A stretch of DNA of 64,000 nucleotides. It comes from Marinomonas sp. UCMA 3892 (lineage in GTDB: Bacteria > Pseudomonadota > Gammaproteobacteria > Pseudomonadales > Marinomonadaceae). The translations under genes were made by a program, and so were the position numbers. The notes beneath the pieces were generated by a model. That model worked only from the letters and a program-made list of their open reading frames with translations. It was not told the origin of the DNA and did no database searches. The first letter of the stretch is position 1. Each line of letters starts with the position of its first letter. The stretch lies in NCBI RefSeq assembly GCF_012726345.1, contig NZ_PTXN01000009.1, forward strand, positions 62,001 through 126,000, given 5' to 3'. Below are positions 17,849-26,570 of the stretch, one piece after another.

Positions 17849-18835
17849 TTAGTTCTGACGAACACCAGCTTCTTCAGCAACCATTTTCCAACGCTCAACT
17901 TCTGAGGCAATAAACGACTTAAAGTCCTCACCAGAAACAGAGCTCTTCTCAGCGCCCATTTTGTCGATGAATTCAGTAAACTCTTTTCTTTCTTTCACAC
18001 GTTGCAATGCTGCTTGTAATACCTCAACGCCTTCATCCGGGAAGCCATTTCCTGCAATTACGCCATTCCACACGGTTGTCACAAATCCACCCAAATCATA
18101 ACCTTCAGTTTCTATAACCGTTGGCACATCAGGTAATGCCTTGAAACGAGTTTTTGAAGTGACGGCAAGAGCTTTCAACCCACCAGACTGAATATGAGGA
18201 AGAACGGTAGAAGCATTTTCAAATGAAACATCAACATCACCACTTAAAAGAGCAGGAAGTGCTGCACCACTGCCAGGGAATGGAACAGCAGTGAGTTTTG
18301 TTTTAGTCAGTGTTTTAAATAACTCCCCAGACATATGTATGGAGCTGCCAACGCCTGGATGACTGAAGGTCATAGGCTTAGATTTAGCCGCTGTAATAAA
18401 TTCAGCAACGGTGTTGTATGGACTACTAGAAGGCACAACCATAATATTTGGAGCATCAAGCAGCTTTTCTATAAATTTAAAATCGTTTACAGCGTCATAA
18501 GGAAGGTTAGGATAGATGGAGGCTCCAATTACATGCCCAGGTGATGCCATCAAAATAGTGTGATCAGCATCGCGACCACCACGAGCAAGTCGCCCCGTCG
18601 CTACTGTTGAACCGGCACCAGGTCGGTTCTCTACTATAATGTTTACGTCTAGTTCTTTTTGCAGTAAATCCGCCACCTGACGCGACAGTACATCCGTATT
18701 GCCGCCCGCAGAATACGGCACTACTAAGTGGATGTCCTTGGTTGGCCAATCAGCATAAGCAGAACTTGCCCCCAATCCCATCACAACACTTGAAGTAACA
18801 AGGGAAATCGCGATAACTGCATTTTTAATCTTCAT
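17849..18835 (-). CDS. TTT transporter periplasmic solute-binding protein TctC
   Basis: A 328-residue Bug/TctC-family binding protein. The signal peptide (about residues 1-29, cleaving after SSAYA) is followed by the family motif DWPTKDIHLVVPYSAGGNTDVLSRQVA and by VENRPGAGSTVATGRLA near 76, which form the carboxylate-binding loops. TFSHPGVGSSIHMSGELF near 158 is a second conserved loop. It heads the operon tctC-tctB-tctA-D2HGDH-etfBA. A 443-bp AT-rich gap separates it from the divergent hglS-like gene. Its likely ligand is a C5-C6 hydroxy- or oxo-dicarboxylate, inferred from neighbours. Confidence 0.92.
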   Translation of the reverse strand: MKIKNAVIAISLVTSSVVMGLGASSAYADWPTKDIHLVVPYSAGGNTDVLSRQVADLLQKELDVNIIVENRPGAGSTVATGRLARGGRDADHTILMASPGHVIGASIYPNLPYDAVNDFKFIEKLLDAPNIMVVPSSSPYNTVAEFITAAKSKPMTFSHPGVGSSIHMSGELFKTLTKTKLTAVPFPGSGAALPALLSGDVDVSFENASTVLPHIQSGGLKALAVTSKTRFKALPDVPTVIETEGYDLGGFVTTVWNGVIAGNGFPDEGVEVLQAALQRVKERKEFTEFIDKMGAEKSSVSGEDFKSFIASEVERWKMVAEEAGVRQN

Positions 18836-19278
18836 TTTTTGCCTCTTTTATTTTTATTTCGGCTTTGGGTTTTTATTTGTATGTTCAATACGCATACACA
18901 TACTCTTAAAAAGAAAAGCACAAGACAACATCAAAATATGAACACCTTTCATTCATTTTATGAATGCATAATTTTTTATGCTTTACTCTCCTCTAAAAAA
19001 ATACATTTAGAAAAATTAAAAAAAACCAACCAAAACAAAAACCTCATCAAAAAAGCCCCTTCCCAAACCTTAAACAACTTCAGGATCAATGCCCTTATCG
19101 TGCTAAAAAATTTTGAACTCCAAGCCTTCCATTCAAATTTGGAATGATGTTATGCATATAAATCGCTTTATGTTTTAAGCTAACCTAAACCAAACTGATT
19201 CGTGTTAAAGGTATAAATGAGCGTACTAGTCCGCAGATTAAAAAAATCCAATTAAATAATTCCAAAAGGTTTTTAACC
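18836..19278. promoter_or_regulatory. Divergent promoter region tctC/hglS with two CATTC...GAATG dyads
   Basis: This AT-rich gap contains no gene. Two dyads with the same outer half-sites are visible: CATTCAT-TTT-ATGAATG (18950-18966, perfect 7-3-7) and CATTC-N7-GAATG (19130-19134 with 19142-19146) around a CAAATTTG core. They are candidate operators for a shared regulator of the two divergent transcription units. The short plus-strand frame at 18839-19147 is lysine/asparagine-rich low-complexity translation and not a gene. Confidence 0.35.
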
Positions 19279-20685
19279 ATGCAGCCAAAGAATGAGAATT
19301 TTGTTAACCCATCTGAAATCCGCGCGCAGTTTTCTAAGCACATGTCTGATATGTATCGAGAAGAAGTACCTCTTTATGGTGACCTGCTCTCTTTGGTGGA
19401 GGACATCAATCAAGAAGTACTAGAAAAATCACCAAATACTAAAGCTCATTTAGAACGAACTGGCGAGTTGAAACGCCTATCCATGGAACGTCATGGAGCT
19501 ATTCGTGTAGGCACACCATCTGAGCTTTCCACGATTCGTCGTCTTTTTGCCGTCATGGGAATGGAACCAGTTGGATACTACGATTTAACACCAGCGGGTG
19601 TACCAGTGCACTCCACAGCGTTTCGCGCAATACATGAGGAAGACTTACAAATCAGTCCTTTTCGAGTGTTCACATCGTTACTTAGACTAGAATTGATAGA
19701 TAACGCAGAGACACAAAAATTCGCAGCAAACACGTTGGCTAAACGACAAATATTCACTCCGAGAGTATTAGAACTAATCGAACAGTGTGAACTCAACGGT
19801 GGACTGAGCCAAGTTGATTCTGAGACTTTCATTAATGAAGCGTTAGAAACGTTTCGCTGGCACAAGACTGCAACCGTCACAAGTGATGAATATATAAAAC
19901 TGCATGATCAGCACAGATTAATTGCGGATGTGGTTGCCTTCAAGGGACCTCACATCAACCACCTGACTCCCCGCACACTAGATATCGACCAAGTTCAAAC
20001 TCAAATGCCAACTCGAAACATTACGCCAAAAGCCGTTGTTGAAGGCCCACCACGTCGTAATTGTCCTATTTTACTACGTCAAACTAGCTTCAAAGCCTTA
20101 CAAGAAAAAGTGGCGTTCAGCGATCAAGACAGTGAAGCAGGCAGTCACACTGCTCGTTTCGGTGAGATTGAACAACGCGGTGCGGCTTTAACTCCAAAGG
20201 GTAGAACGCTATATGATGAATTGCTGAATGCTAGTCGGTCTGAATTGAAAGAGTTTCCTAATGAGGAAAACGCACAACGCTACACAGAAATACTAGAAAA
20301 ACACTTCTCTCAGTTCCCCGATAATCATAAGGAAATGCACGATCAGAACCTCGCCTACTTCCGCTATTTTGTAACGGATAAAGGCTATGAAGCATTAAAC
20401 AATACGACTATTCCAACAAACTTAAAGGACTTAATTGATGCAGGCTACATCGAGTATGAACCGTTAGTATATGAAGACTTCTTACCAGTTAGTGCTGCCG
20501 GAATCTTCCAGTCAAATCTCGGAGATAACGCTCAAACAGACTACAAAATTTCATCCAATCAGACAGAATTTCAAAATTTTCTTGGAGCAGAAGTACTTAA
20601 CGAGCTAGCTCTTTACGCTAATACGCAAAAGCGATCAATAATCAAATGTGGCGAAGCACTCAATATTGCACAGCTTAAAGCTTAA
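19279..20685 (+). CDS. hglS: HglS-like 2-oxoadipate dioxygenase/decarboxylase (DUF1338)
   Basis: A 468-residue DUF1338 protein. The family founder HglS (Pseudomonas putida, D-lysine catabolism) converts 2-oxoadipate to D-2-hydroxyglutarate, CO2 and a reduced product by a non-haem iron mechanism related to hydroxymandelate synthase. Its metal ligands His70, His226 and Glu294 align with His72 (ERHGAIR), His228 (HINHLTPR) and Glu296 (FGEIEQRG) here, all offset by two, and the substrate arginine corresponds to Arg76. The gene is monocistronic and divergent from the tct-D2HGDH-etfBA operon, whose dehydrogenase would oxidise its product to 2-oxoglutarate. A strong hairpin follows the stop. No lysine-transaminating genes are visible, so 2-oxoadipate or its precursor may come from elsewhere or be imported. 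Confidence 0.9.
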   Translation: MQPKNENFVNPSEIRAQFSKHMSDMYREEVPLYGDLLSLVEDINQEVLEKSPNTKAHLERTGELKRLSMERHGAIRVGTPSELSTIRRLFAVMGMEPVGYYDLTPAGVPVHSTAFRAIHEEDLQISPFRVFTSLLRLELIDNAETQKFAANTLAKRQIFTPRVLELIEQCELNGGLSQVDSETFINEALETFRWHKTATVTSDEYIKLHDQHRLIADVVAFKGPHINHLTPRTLDIDQVQTQMPTRNITPKAVVEGPPRRNCPILLRQTSFKALQEKVAFSDQDSEAGSHTARFGEIEQRGAALTPKGRTLYDELLNASRSELKEFPNEENAQRYTEILEKHFSQFPDNHKEMHDQNLAYFRYFVTDKGYEALNNTTIPTNLKDLIDAGYIEYEPLVYEDFLPVSAAGIFQSNLGDNAQTDYKISSNQTEFQNFLGAEVLNELALYANTQKRSIIKCGEALNIAQLKA

Positions 20686-20715
20686 TATCAAATAGTGAAG
20701 CCAACTCCAAACAAG

Positions 20716-20749
20716 CTGTTTGCAATGCGCTTGTGAACATTGCAAACAG
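20716..20749. terminator. Hairpin between convergent hglS and the flavoprotein gene
   Basis: A perfect 12-bp stem CTGTTTGCAATG/CATTGCAAACAG with a 10-nt loop lies 30 bp after the hglS stop. There is no clear T tract on either strand, so it may act as a 3'-end stabiliser or a Rho-independent terminator of moderate strength. Confidence 0.5.
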
Positions 20750-20864
20750 TCTAACTGCATGTAAGTACACCGCTGAATAAGTACTATAATGCACTAAATT
20801 TATCAGGGAATTTTGCCCCCTTTCAATAGACTGTGTTTGTTATTTAACAAATCATTATTGAATA

Positions 20865-22157
20865 TTATAGTCGTTCAAACCTATATGGAGTTGGATCAAT
20901 AATAGGCCCCATGTTGGAGACTAGATCGGCCGCTAATTGCCCAGCTGCGGGGCCGGTGCCAAAGCCATGCCCAGAGAACCCAGTAGCCACGGTCAAACCA
21001 GGAATAGATTTAACATGATCTATTACTGGGTTAGAGTCAGGTGTCACATCAATGATTCCTGCCCATGCTTCCGCAATTTCAGCCTTCTCGAAAATTGGCC
21101 AAGCCTGTCTAAGATTGTTTAAAGCCTGTTGATTCAAATCGGGATTGTATTGCGGATCATTCGTTCTGACTTTTTCGAACGGTGTGTGGCTCTTTGCATT
21201 CCAACGACGTGCTAGTCCTAGGTCTTTAAAGAAGTAACTTCCCATCGAAATATTTAAAAAACTCCGTTGAGTACGAAGTTGATCCAAATATTTATGACCA
21301 ATAAGTAAGTGGTCAAAAGTAATTGGAGCATCCAACTTGCCACGTTGCGTTATGATATAGCCGCCATCTTGATGTTTACGAAAAGAAAAATCTGGCCCAC
21401 CAACCGCAATATTGGTTGGACCTTCCATGGGTTTCGTTCGCAAAACTGAACAAATTAACGGCAAGGTTGGAAAAGAAATGCCTAGATTTCCCAAAAAACG
21501 TCGTGACCAAGCACCGCCCGCTAATAAGACTTGCTCACAGCGAATTTCCCCTTTCTCGGTGACCACACCACTGATTTTTCCACCTTCCATAGACAGGGTT
21601 CGAACAGCACACTGCTGAACGATAATTGCCCCCTTTTTAATGGCACCATTGGCTATAGCTGTGGCAGCAATGGCAGGTTCGGCATTACCATCTGAAGGCG
21701 TATAAATACCACCCAGCCACTTTCCTTTTCCGCCAGGCACTAACTCATCAATTTCTTCAGGGGTTACTATTCTTGAATCCAAAGAAAGAGATTCTACAGA
21801 CTTCAACCAGTCCTTATGCATAGCAAGCTGTGCTTCTGTTTTCGCTAGAAACATAATACCAGCTTGTTTATAACCGACATCGCATCCGACTCGATCTGGC
21901 ATTTCAGCCCATAGTTTATCTGCCGCTTGCGCCAAAGGAACGTCATGTAAATGACGGTTAGTTTTGCGAATCCAACCTAAGTTTCGGGAAGATTGTTCAC
22001 CAGCAATATGCCCTTTCTCCAGAAGCACGACAGAGATATTTCGTTCGGCTAAAGCAAGAGCGGCGGTCACCCCAACAATGCCACCACCTATGATGACAAC
22101 GCTTGCTGATTGAGGAAGTTGATCTTGAGTCTCAACCTTTTCGAGTGTTTTTGTCAT
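20865..22157 (-). CDS. FAD-dependent amine/amino-acid oxidoreductase (DAO family)
   Basis: A 430-residue DAO-family flavoprotein oxidising a C-N bond to an imine. The FAD Rossmann motif VVIIGGGIVGVTAALALAERNISVVLLEKG is at residues about 20-49, SSRNLGWIRK near 56 is typical of the glycine/D-amino-acid/gamma-glutamylputrescine oxidase branch, and the C-terminus ends TVATGFSGHGFGTGPAAGQLAADL. No signal peptide or membrane helix is present, unlike respiratory DadA. It is the last gene of a run with RidA, which hydrolyses enamine/imine products, and a tyramine-oxidase-B-like protein. I therefore favour an amine such as tyramine or dopamine as substrate, with a D-amino acid as the alternative. Confidence 0.85.
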   Translation of the reverse strand: MTKTLEKVETQDQLPQSASVVIIGGGIVGVTAALALAERNISVVLLEKGHIAGEQSSRNLGWIRKTNRHLHDVPLAQAADKLWAEMPDRVGCDVGYKQAGIMFLAKTEAQLAMHKDWLKSVESLSLDSRIVTPEEIDELVPGGKGKWLGGIYTPSDGNAEPAIAATAIANGAIKKGAIIVQQCAVRTLSMEGGKISGVVTEKGEIRCEQVLLAGGAWSRRFLGNLGISFPTLPLICSVLRTKPMEGPTNIAVGGPDFSFRKHQDGGYIITQRGKLDAPITFDHLLIGHKYLDQLRTQRSFLNISMGSYFFKDLGLARRWNAKSHTPFEKVRTNDPQYNPDLNQQALNNLRQAWPIFEKAEIAEAWAGIIDVTPDSNPVIDHVKSIPGLTVATGFSGHGFGTGPAAGQLAADLVSNMGPIIDPTPYRFERL

Positions 22158-22216
22158 AACTTTTTCCTAAAGGCATAGGGAGATTACACTAGTATTTAAC
22201 CTCCCCTGATGAGCGA

Positions 22217-22639
22217 TTATTGGCTGATAAGGATTTCTTCAACATCAGCAGTAGAAGCGCCACGATAGGCTGTCACTTCAATCTCCACCTTGTAGACAGT
22301 TGAACCTAATGGCGGACATGTCGCTGTGGAGGCTGGATTCACCCCTTTAAATTTCTTACCAATATAGCCCATCACATCATGAATATGGGCTGGATCTTGA
22401 ATAAAAACACGCGACATCACTACATCAGCCAAAGTAGCGTTCACTGAGGCCAATGCGCGTTCGATGTTATTAAAAACTTGTTCTGTTTGTTCTATCACAT
22501 CATCTGGTATTTCTTGTGTTTCTGGATTACGACCTGCGGTATTGGAAACATAAATCCAATTATCTACGGCGACCAAACGTGAGTAACTTGCAATTTCTTC
22601 GAATTTTGAACCGGTTTTCACTTTTACAATTTTTGTCAT
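22217..22639 (-). CDS. RidA-family enamine/imine deaminase
   Basis: A 140-residue YjgF/YER057c/UK114 (RidA) protein. Conserved features are IYVSNTAGRNPETQEIPDDVIEQTEQVFNNIERALASVNATLADVVMSRVFI, and the C-terminal STATCPPLGSTVYKVEIEVTAYRG in which the usual catalytic Arg of the Rid subfamily (R-x-CxP) is replaced by Thr-Ala-Thr-Cys-Pro. That places it in an Rid1-7-type branch rather than archetypal RidA. It lies 59 bp before the DAO-family oxidoreductase and probably speeds hydrolysis of that enzyme's imine product to aldehyde or keto acid plus ammonia. Confidence 0.88.
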   Translation of the reverse strand: MTKIVKVKTGSKFEEIASYSRLVAVDNWIYVSNTAGRNPETQEIPDDVIEQTEQVFNNIERALASVNATLADVVMSRVFIQDPAHIHDVMGYIGKKFKGVNPASTATCPPLGSTVYKVEIEVTAYRGASTADVEEILISQ

Positions 22640-22734
22640 GGGATTTACCTAATCTAAAATACATCTTGTTTTAAAATCAGGACATCTGGCAGCTAAGAAT
22701 TGCTTACCACATGCCCTGAAAAATATCGTGGGAC

Positions 22735-23874
22735 TTAACGCAATACCGGCACATCCCATAAGTTAAGTGATACCCCAATGCCTTTTTCAATTGCATTGCG
22801 ATAGACCACTGTTGCCCAAGCCACATCTTCTACTGGCATACCACCAACAGATAAAATAATGATTTCTTCATCATTCTGACGTGCAGGAGAGTCGCCATAA
22901 ACAATCTTGCCGAGGTCCTCCAATTCATCAAGCGTTAACTTGCCCTCTGCAATCATGTCCATACAGCGAACACCGACCAAAGGAATCACATGATGAGCCG
23001 GTTTTGGTACTTCTTCATACCAAGCTTCATACAAGCCTGTGTTATCTAGTACCTTACGTACGTCTGATTTTTCCATGCCTTCATCTAAACTACAGCTCGC
23101 TGGCATCGCCAAGAATGCACCAGGTTTCACCCATTCCCGCTTAACAATTGGGTATGTCGTTGGGTCGCCAACCTCGCCTGAATTACAGTAAGTCACAAGA
23201 TCCGAATCACGTACTACGGCTTCAATGCTGTCGACAACCTCAATCGTTGTCACTTGTGGATAGGTCTCTTTAACCCAAAGAATAAAGCTGTCTAAGCTCT
23301 TCTGCCCACGACCTTTTAATTTTATCGTATCGACTTGAGGGCAAGCCGCAATGAAAGCCGCCACCGTGGTTTTCCCCATAACGCCAGGACCCAACAGACC
23401 AATGACTTTCGAATCTTTACGGGCCAGATAACGCGCTCCCACCCCAGGAATTGCCCCTGTTCGATAGGCGGAAAGCAAATTAGCAGACATACAAGCCAAA
23501 GGTGCTCCAGTATCGATATCATTCAAAATCATCATCAGTATGGAACGAGGCAAACCTTTTTCTCGGTTTTCAATATTAGACCCGTACCACTTCACGCCAG
23601 AGGTTTGGAAGTTCCCACCTAAATAAGCTGGCATCGCCATTAAACGACGATCTGCTGTCGGTTTAGGCATGGTTGGAAAAGGAGATTCATCAGGGAAGGT
23701 AATCATCGCACCGTGAGAGTCACTGTTAGGCCCAGCCATACGGTAGTCTCCCGTATACAAAAGCTTAAACATCTCTTCCATGGTGTCTACGCAACTTGGC
23801 ATATCCGTTACACCAGCTTTGATCATGTCTGGTTCAGAAAGATAAATAAAATCGATTTTTGTATTCTCGGTCAT
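22735..23874 (-). CDS. Ornithine cyclodeaminase/mu-crystallin family protein, tyramine oxidase subunit B-like
   Basis: With the ATG at 23874 (MTENTKIDFIYLSEPDMIKAG) the protein has 379 residues. The open frame extends 32 codons upstream but that part is lysine/isoleucine-rich and unconserved. The OCD/mu-crystallin fold is clear: ACMSANLLSAYRTGAIPGVGARYLARKDSKVIGLLGPGVMGKTTVAAFIAACP holds the Arg of the active site and the NAD-binding GxGxxG-type loop. The length (about 40 longer than ornithine cyclodeaminase) and the neighbouring DAO oxidoreductase, RidA and hpa genes match proteins annotated as tyramine oxidase subunit B. Function in tyramine breakdown is inferred. It heads the three-gene run, and a TGTCCCT-N2-AGGGATA dyad lies 278 bp upstream. 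Confidence 0.8.
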   Translation of the reverse strand: MTENTKIDFIYLSEPDMIKAGVTDMPSCVDTMEEMFKLLYTGDYRMAGPNSDSHGAMITFPDESPFPTMPKPTADRRLMAMPAYLGGNFQTSGVKWYGSNIENREKGLPRSILMMILNDIDTGAPLACMSANLLSAYRTGAIPGVGARYLARKDSKVIGLLGPGVMGKTTVAAFIAACPQVDTIKLKGRGQKSLDSFILWVKETYPQVTTIEVVDSIEAVVRDSDLVTYCNSGEVGDPTTYPIVKREWVKPGAFLAMPASCSLDEGMEKSDVRKVLDNTGLYEAWYEEVPKPAHHVIPLVGVRCMDMIAEGKLTLDELEDLGKIVYGDSPARQNDEEIIILSVGGMPVEDVAWATVVYRNAIEKGIGVSLNLWDVPVLR

Positions 23875-24151
23875 GGTGCAGCCTATTTTAAAAATGTTTA
23901 TTTTTATATTAATAATGACGTCTTCTAGGAGCTTATAACGCGAGCGGTTAAACCAAATTAATACGAACATGCATTCTTAAAAATAAGGTCTTAACGTATT
24001 TCAGCATTTATTATTGATCCGGCGCGCTCCCCTTATGAGTAACACTAAAGCTAACTTAGTCTTCTCAAAATCGAATAACTTAAACGCCTTCTCCTAAAAG
24101 AAGATAAAACGAAACATTTTTAATCGTATCGACAAAAAAACATGGTTTATA

Positions 24152-24167
24152 TATCCCTTTAGGGACA
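24152..24167. promoter_or_regulatory. Dyad TATCCCTTTAGGGACA, shared with the HPA hydroxylase promoter
   Basis: The 16-bp inverted repeat TATCCCT-TT-AGGGACA has one mismatch in the half-sites and is followed (minus strand) by a TATATAAA stretch. A perfect version occurs at 42311-42326. It lies in the 417-bp gap (23875-24290) upstream of the OCD-like gene. The rest of that gap holds the hpaD terminator and no recognised gene. Confidence 0.45.
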
Positions 24168-24241
24168 TTTGAGCTTGTTTTATAGAGAGTCAGAATGAGG
24201 AGCTGATGACGAATAAAGGAAGGTATTATTTACTCATAAAT

Positions 24242-24272
24242 AATGGCTGCTCGACGGTTCGAAGCAGCCATT
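24242..24272 (-). terminator. Terminator after hpaD
   Basis: The stem AATGGCTGC-TCGA pairs with TCGA-(A)GCAGCCATT, a 13-bp pairing with one bulged A and a CGGT loop. On the minus strand an AT-rich tail (TATTTATGAG) follows. It closes the hpaE-hpaF-dctPQM-hpaD operon 19 bp past the hpaD stop. Confidence 0.65.
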
Positions 24273-24290
24273 AGGAGCGGATTTTTGAAG

Positions 24291-25220
24291 TTACAAACGG
24301 CTTTTGCCGTACACAAAGCTACCATTTTCCACTGAAGCCTGAGGGCCAGGAACCGCATCACCGGTTTGAGGGGATACTGGGAAAATAGCATTAATTTGTC
24401 CCGTACCAGAGCTGCCAAAATACGGGGTAACCACTTCGACTTTTTGATCGTAATCAGACCAACCTAACGCACCAAGTAGCATGGCTGTATCATGCATAAA
24501 ACCTTCACCATGACCTTTCGCTGCATATTCAGGAAGCATGTCGCAAAATGTTTTCCACTCTGCGTTTTGCCACATCTCAACCACGCTATGATCTAATGTT
24601 TCAAGGAATGGGCTCCAGACTTTTGTCGAGAAATTTGGCGCCTGACCATTTTGTGCAAAGCGATGGGATAAAGACCCACTCGCTAAAATAGCCACAGTAC
24701 CATCGTAGTGCTTTTCAATTGCCTCACGAATGGCCCAACCTAAACGAGCTGAGTCATTCAGGTAATGAACCGTTAACAAGGCAGACACCGAAATACACTT
24801 AAAATGCTGATCAGGATTCATATAACGCATGGGAACTAATGCGCCGTATTCTGGCGCTAACGTAGTGGCATCGTGTGCCATGGTTTCCACACCCTGCTCA
24901 TTGCACACCTGCGCAATAATTCGTCCCAACTCTGGGTTCCCATCAAGGCTGTATGGCATATTATTTATAAAATGCGGCAGCTCGTTACTGGTATACACGC
25001 CTTCCCAGTGTGGCGCACAGTTAATGTGGTAATTTGCGTTCACTAACCAATGAGTATCAAACACCACAATGGTATCGACACCCAGTTCGCGACAGCGTTT
25101 CGATATTTCCAGATGGCCATCTATCGCTGCCTGACGAAAACCTTTTTGAGGGCCATCCAGCTCAGAAAGATACATAGAAGGTACGTGTGTTATTTTTGCG
25201 GCTAGAGCAAGCTTACCCAT
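24291..25220 (-). CDS. hpaD: 3,4-dihydroxyphenylacetate 2,3-dioxygenase
   Basis: A 309-residue class III (LigB-type) extradiol dioxygenase that opens the homoprotocatechuate ring to 5-carboxymethyl-2-hydroxymuconate semialdehyde. Iron-site motifs typical of HpaD/HpcB are present: AKITHVPSMYLSELDGPQKG at the N-terminus, VVFDTHWLVNANYHINCAPHWEG near residue 52, and ILASGSLSHRFAQNG near 178. The C-terminal AKGHGEGFMHDTAMLLGALGW is conserved too. It is the last gene of the operon, 21 bp after dctM. The substrate is supplied by the HPA hydroxylase encoded at 42.5-44.7 kb and the product goes to HpaE. Confidence 0.95.
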   Translation of the reverse strand: MGKLALAAKITHVPSMYLSELDGPQKGFRQAAIDGHLEISKRCRELGVDTIVVFDTHWLVNANYHINCAPHWEGVYTSNELPHFINNMPYSLDGNPELGRIIAQVCNEQGVETMAHDATTLAPEYGALVPMRYMNPDQHFKCISVSALLTVHYLNDSARLGWAIREAIEKHYDGTVAILASGSLSHRFAQNGQAPNFSTKVWSPFLETLDHSVVEMWQNAEWKTFCDMLPEYAAKGHGEGFMHDTAMLLGALGWSDYDQKVEVVTPYFGSSGTGQINAIFPVSPQTGDAVPGPQASVENGSFVYGKSRL

Positions 25221-25241
25221 ACAAAATCTCCGAAATAATAG

Positions 25242-26570
25242 TTATCTATATAATAATTCTGGTAAGAAAAGAGCAACGGATGAAAAGAACACAATTAAAG
25301 CCAGCCGAACCATATCCGCACACCAAAATGGCGTAATGCCTTTAAAGATAGTTCCAGCTTTTACATCTTTCAGCACAGCACTCAAAACAAATACATTCAT
25401 CCCCACTGGCGGCGTAATAAGACTAATTTCAGTCACCACAACCACCACGATACCAAACCAGACCAAATCAAAACCAAGGCTCTGTACCAAGGGGTAAAAA
25501 ATAGGAACCGTCAAAAGAATCATAGATAGACTTTCAAACACCATTCCTAGCACAAGATAAATAGCGATAATGATTAAAATGACACCAAAGGCCGACAGAT
25601 TAAAGCTTTGTACAAACGCCAATAACTCTGCGGGCAAACCAGCAATGGTAATAAAGTCAGAAAATATTAAGGCGCCAATTAATACCGAAAACAACATCGC
25701 CGTGGTTCTGCCCGTATCAATCAAGGCATGAAAAACGGCTTCTACTGTCAGTGATTTACGCATTAGGGCAATTAAGAAAGCACCACCAGCGCCGACCCCA
25801 GCCGCTTCTGAAGGTGTGAAAACACCAAGGTAAATGCCTCCCATCACAATCAGGAATAAAGCCAAAACACCCCAGACATTTTTAAGCGCCACCATGCGTT
25901 CTGCAAAATTCGTCCGCTCTGCGCTTGGCCCTTTTTCAGGATGACGCCAAACAACGTATCTGACCGCAACCAAATACAACAGAATGCCCAACAAACCAGG
26001 TAGAAAACCAGCGGCAAACAGCTCGCGGATACTGGTCTCAGTCAACAATCCATACATCAACAGAATAACACTAGGTGGAATCAAAATACCGAGTGTCGAT
26101 CCCGCCGCGATAGAAGCACTGGCTAAACCATCACTGTAACCATATTTCCTCATCGGTGGCATGGCGACTTTCGCCATGGTCGCAGAGGTCGCCAAACTCG
26201 ATCCACAAATCGCCGAGAAACCACCACAGGCCACAATCGTTGCCATAGCTAAGCAACCTTTTCGATGTCCCATAAAGGCATTGGAAGCTTTGTAGAGTTC
26301 TCCTGATAAATTGGCTTTGGTGACAAAGTTTCCCATCAAAATGAACAGAGGTATTACCGACAGACCGTACTCTTGCGAGGTATCGATAATGCGATTGGCT
26401 GCCAGAGACAAAGGCCCAGTCCAGCGGAAATCCAATACATTATCAAAACTCAAACCTTGCAGATAACCGAATCCAACAATACCAACCGTGCCCATAGCAA
26501 AGGCAATCGGCATTCTAAAAATCAAGATCAATACCAACAGAATGGCAAAACCAAAAGCAGAAACTATCAT
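25242..26570 (-). CDS. TRAP transporter large permease DctM
   Basis: A 442-residue DctM-type permease with about 12 membrane segments. Family patterns include VIPLFILMGNFVTKANLSGELYKASNAFMGHRKGCLAMATI near residue 55, GGFSAICGSSLATSATMAKVAMPPMRKYGYSDGLASASIAAGSTLGILIPPSVILLMYGLLTETS near 116, and SLITPPVGMNVFVLS near 377. It overlaps dctQ by four bases (ATGA), indicating coupled translation. Embedded in the hpa operon between hpaF and hpaD, it probably takes up 4-hydroxyphenylacetate or homoprotocatechuate, replacing HpaX of enteric bacteria. The ligand is inferred. Confidence 0.93.
   Translation of the reverse strand: MIVSAFGFAILLVLILIFRMPIAFAMGTVGIVGFGYLQGLSFDNVLDFRWTGPLSLAANRIIDTSQEYGLSVIPLFILMGNFVTKANLSGELYKASNAFMGHRKGCLAMATIVACGGFSAICGSSLATSATMAKVAMPPMRKYGYSDGLASASIAAGSTLGILIPPSVILLMYGLLTETSIRELFAAGFLPGLLGILLYLVAVRYVVWRHPEKGPSAERTNFAERMVALKNVWGVLALFLIVMGGIYLGVFTPSEAAGVGAGGAFLIALMRKSLTVEAVFHALIDTGRTTAMLFSVLIGALIFSDFITIAGLPAELLAFVQSFNLSAFGVILIIIAIYLVLGMVFESLSMILLTVPIFYPLVQSLGFDLVWFGIVVVVVTEISLITPPVGMNVFVLSAVLKDVKAGTIFKGITPFWCADMVRLALIVFFSSVALFLPELLYR

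Noticed and set aside
18839-19147. 102-codon plus-strand frame in the tctC/hglS gap
   Set aside because: AT-rich low-complexity translation without a ribosome binding site; the segment is a divergent promoter region.
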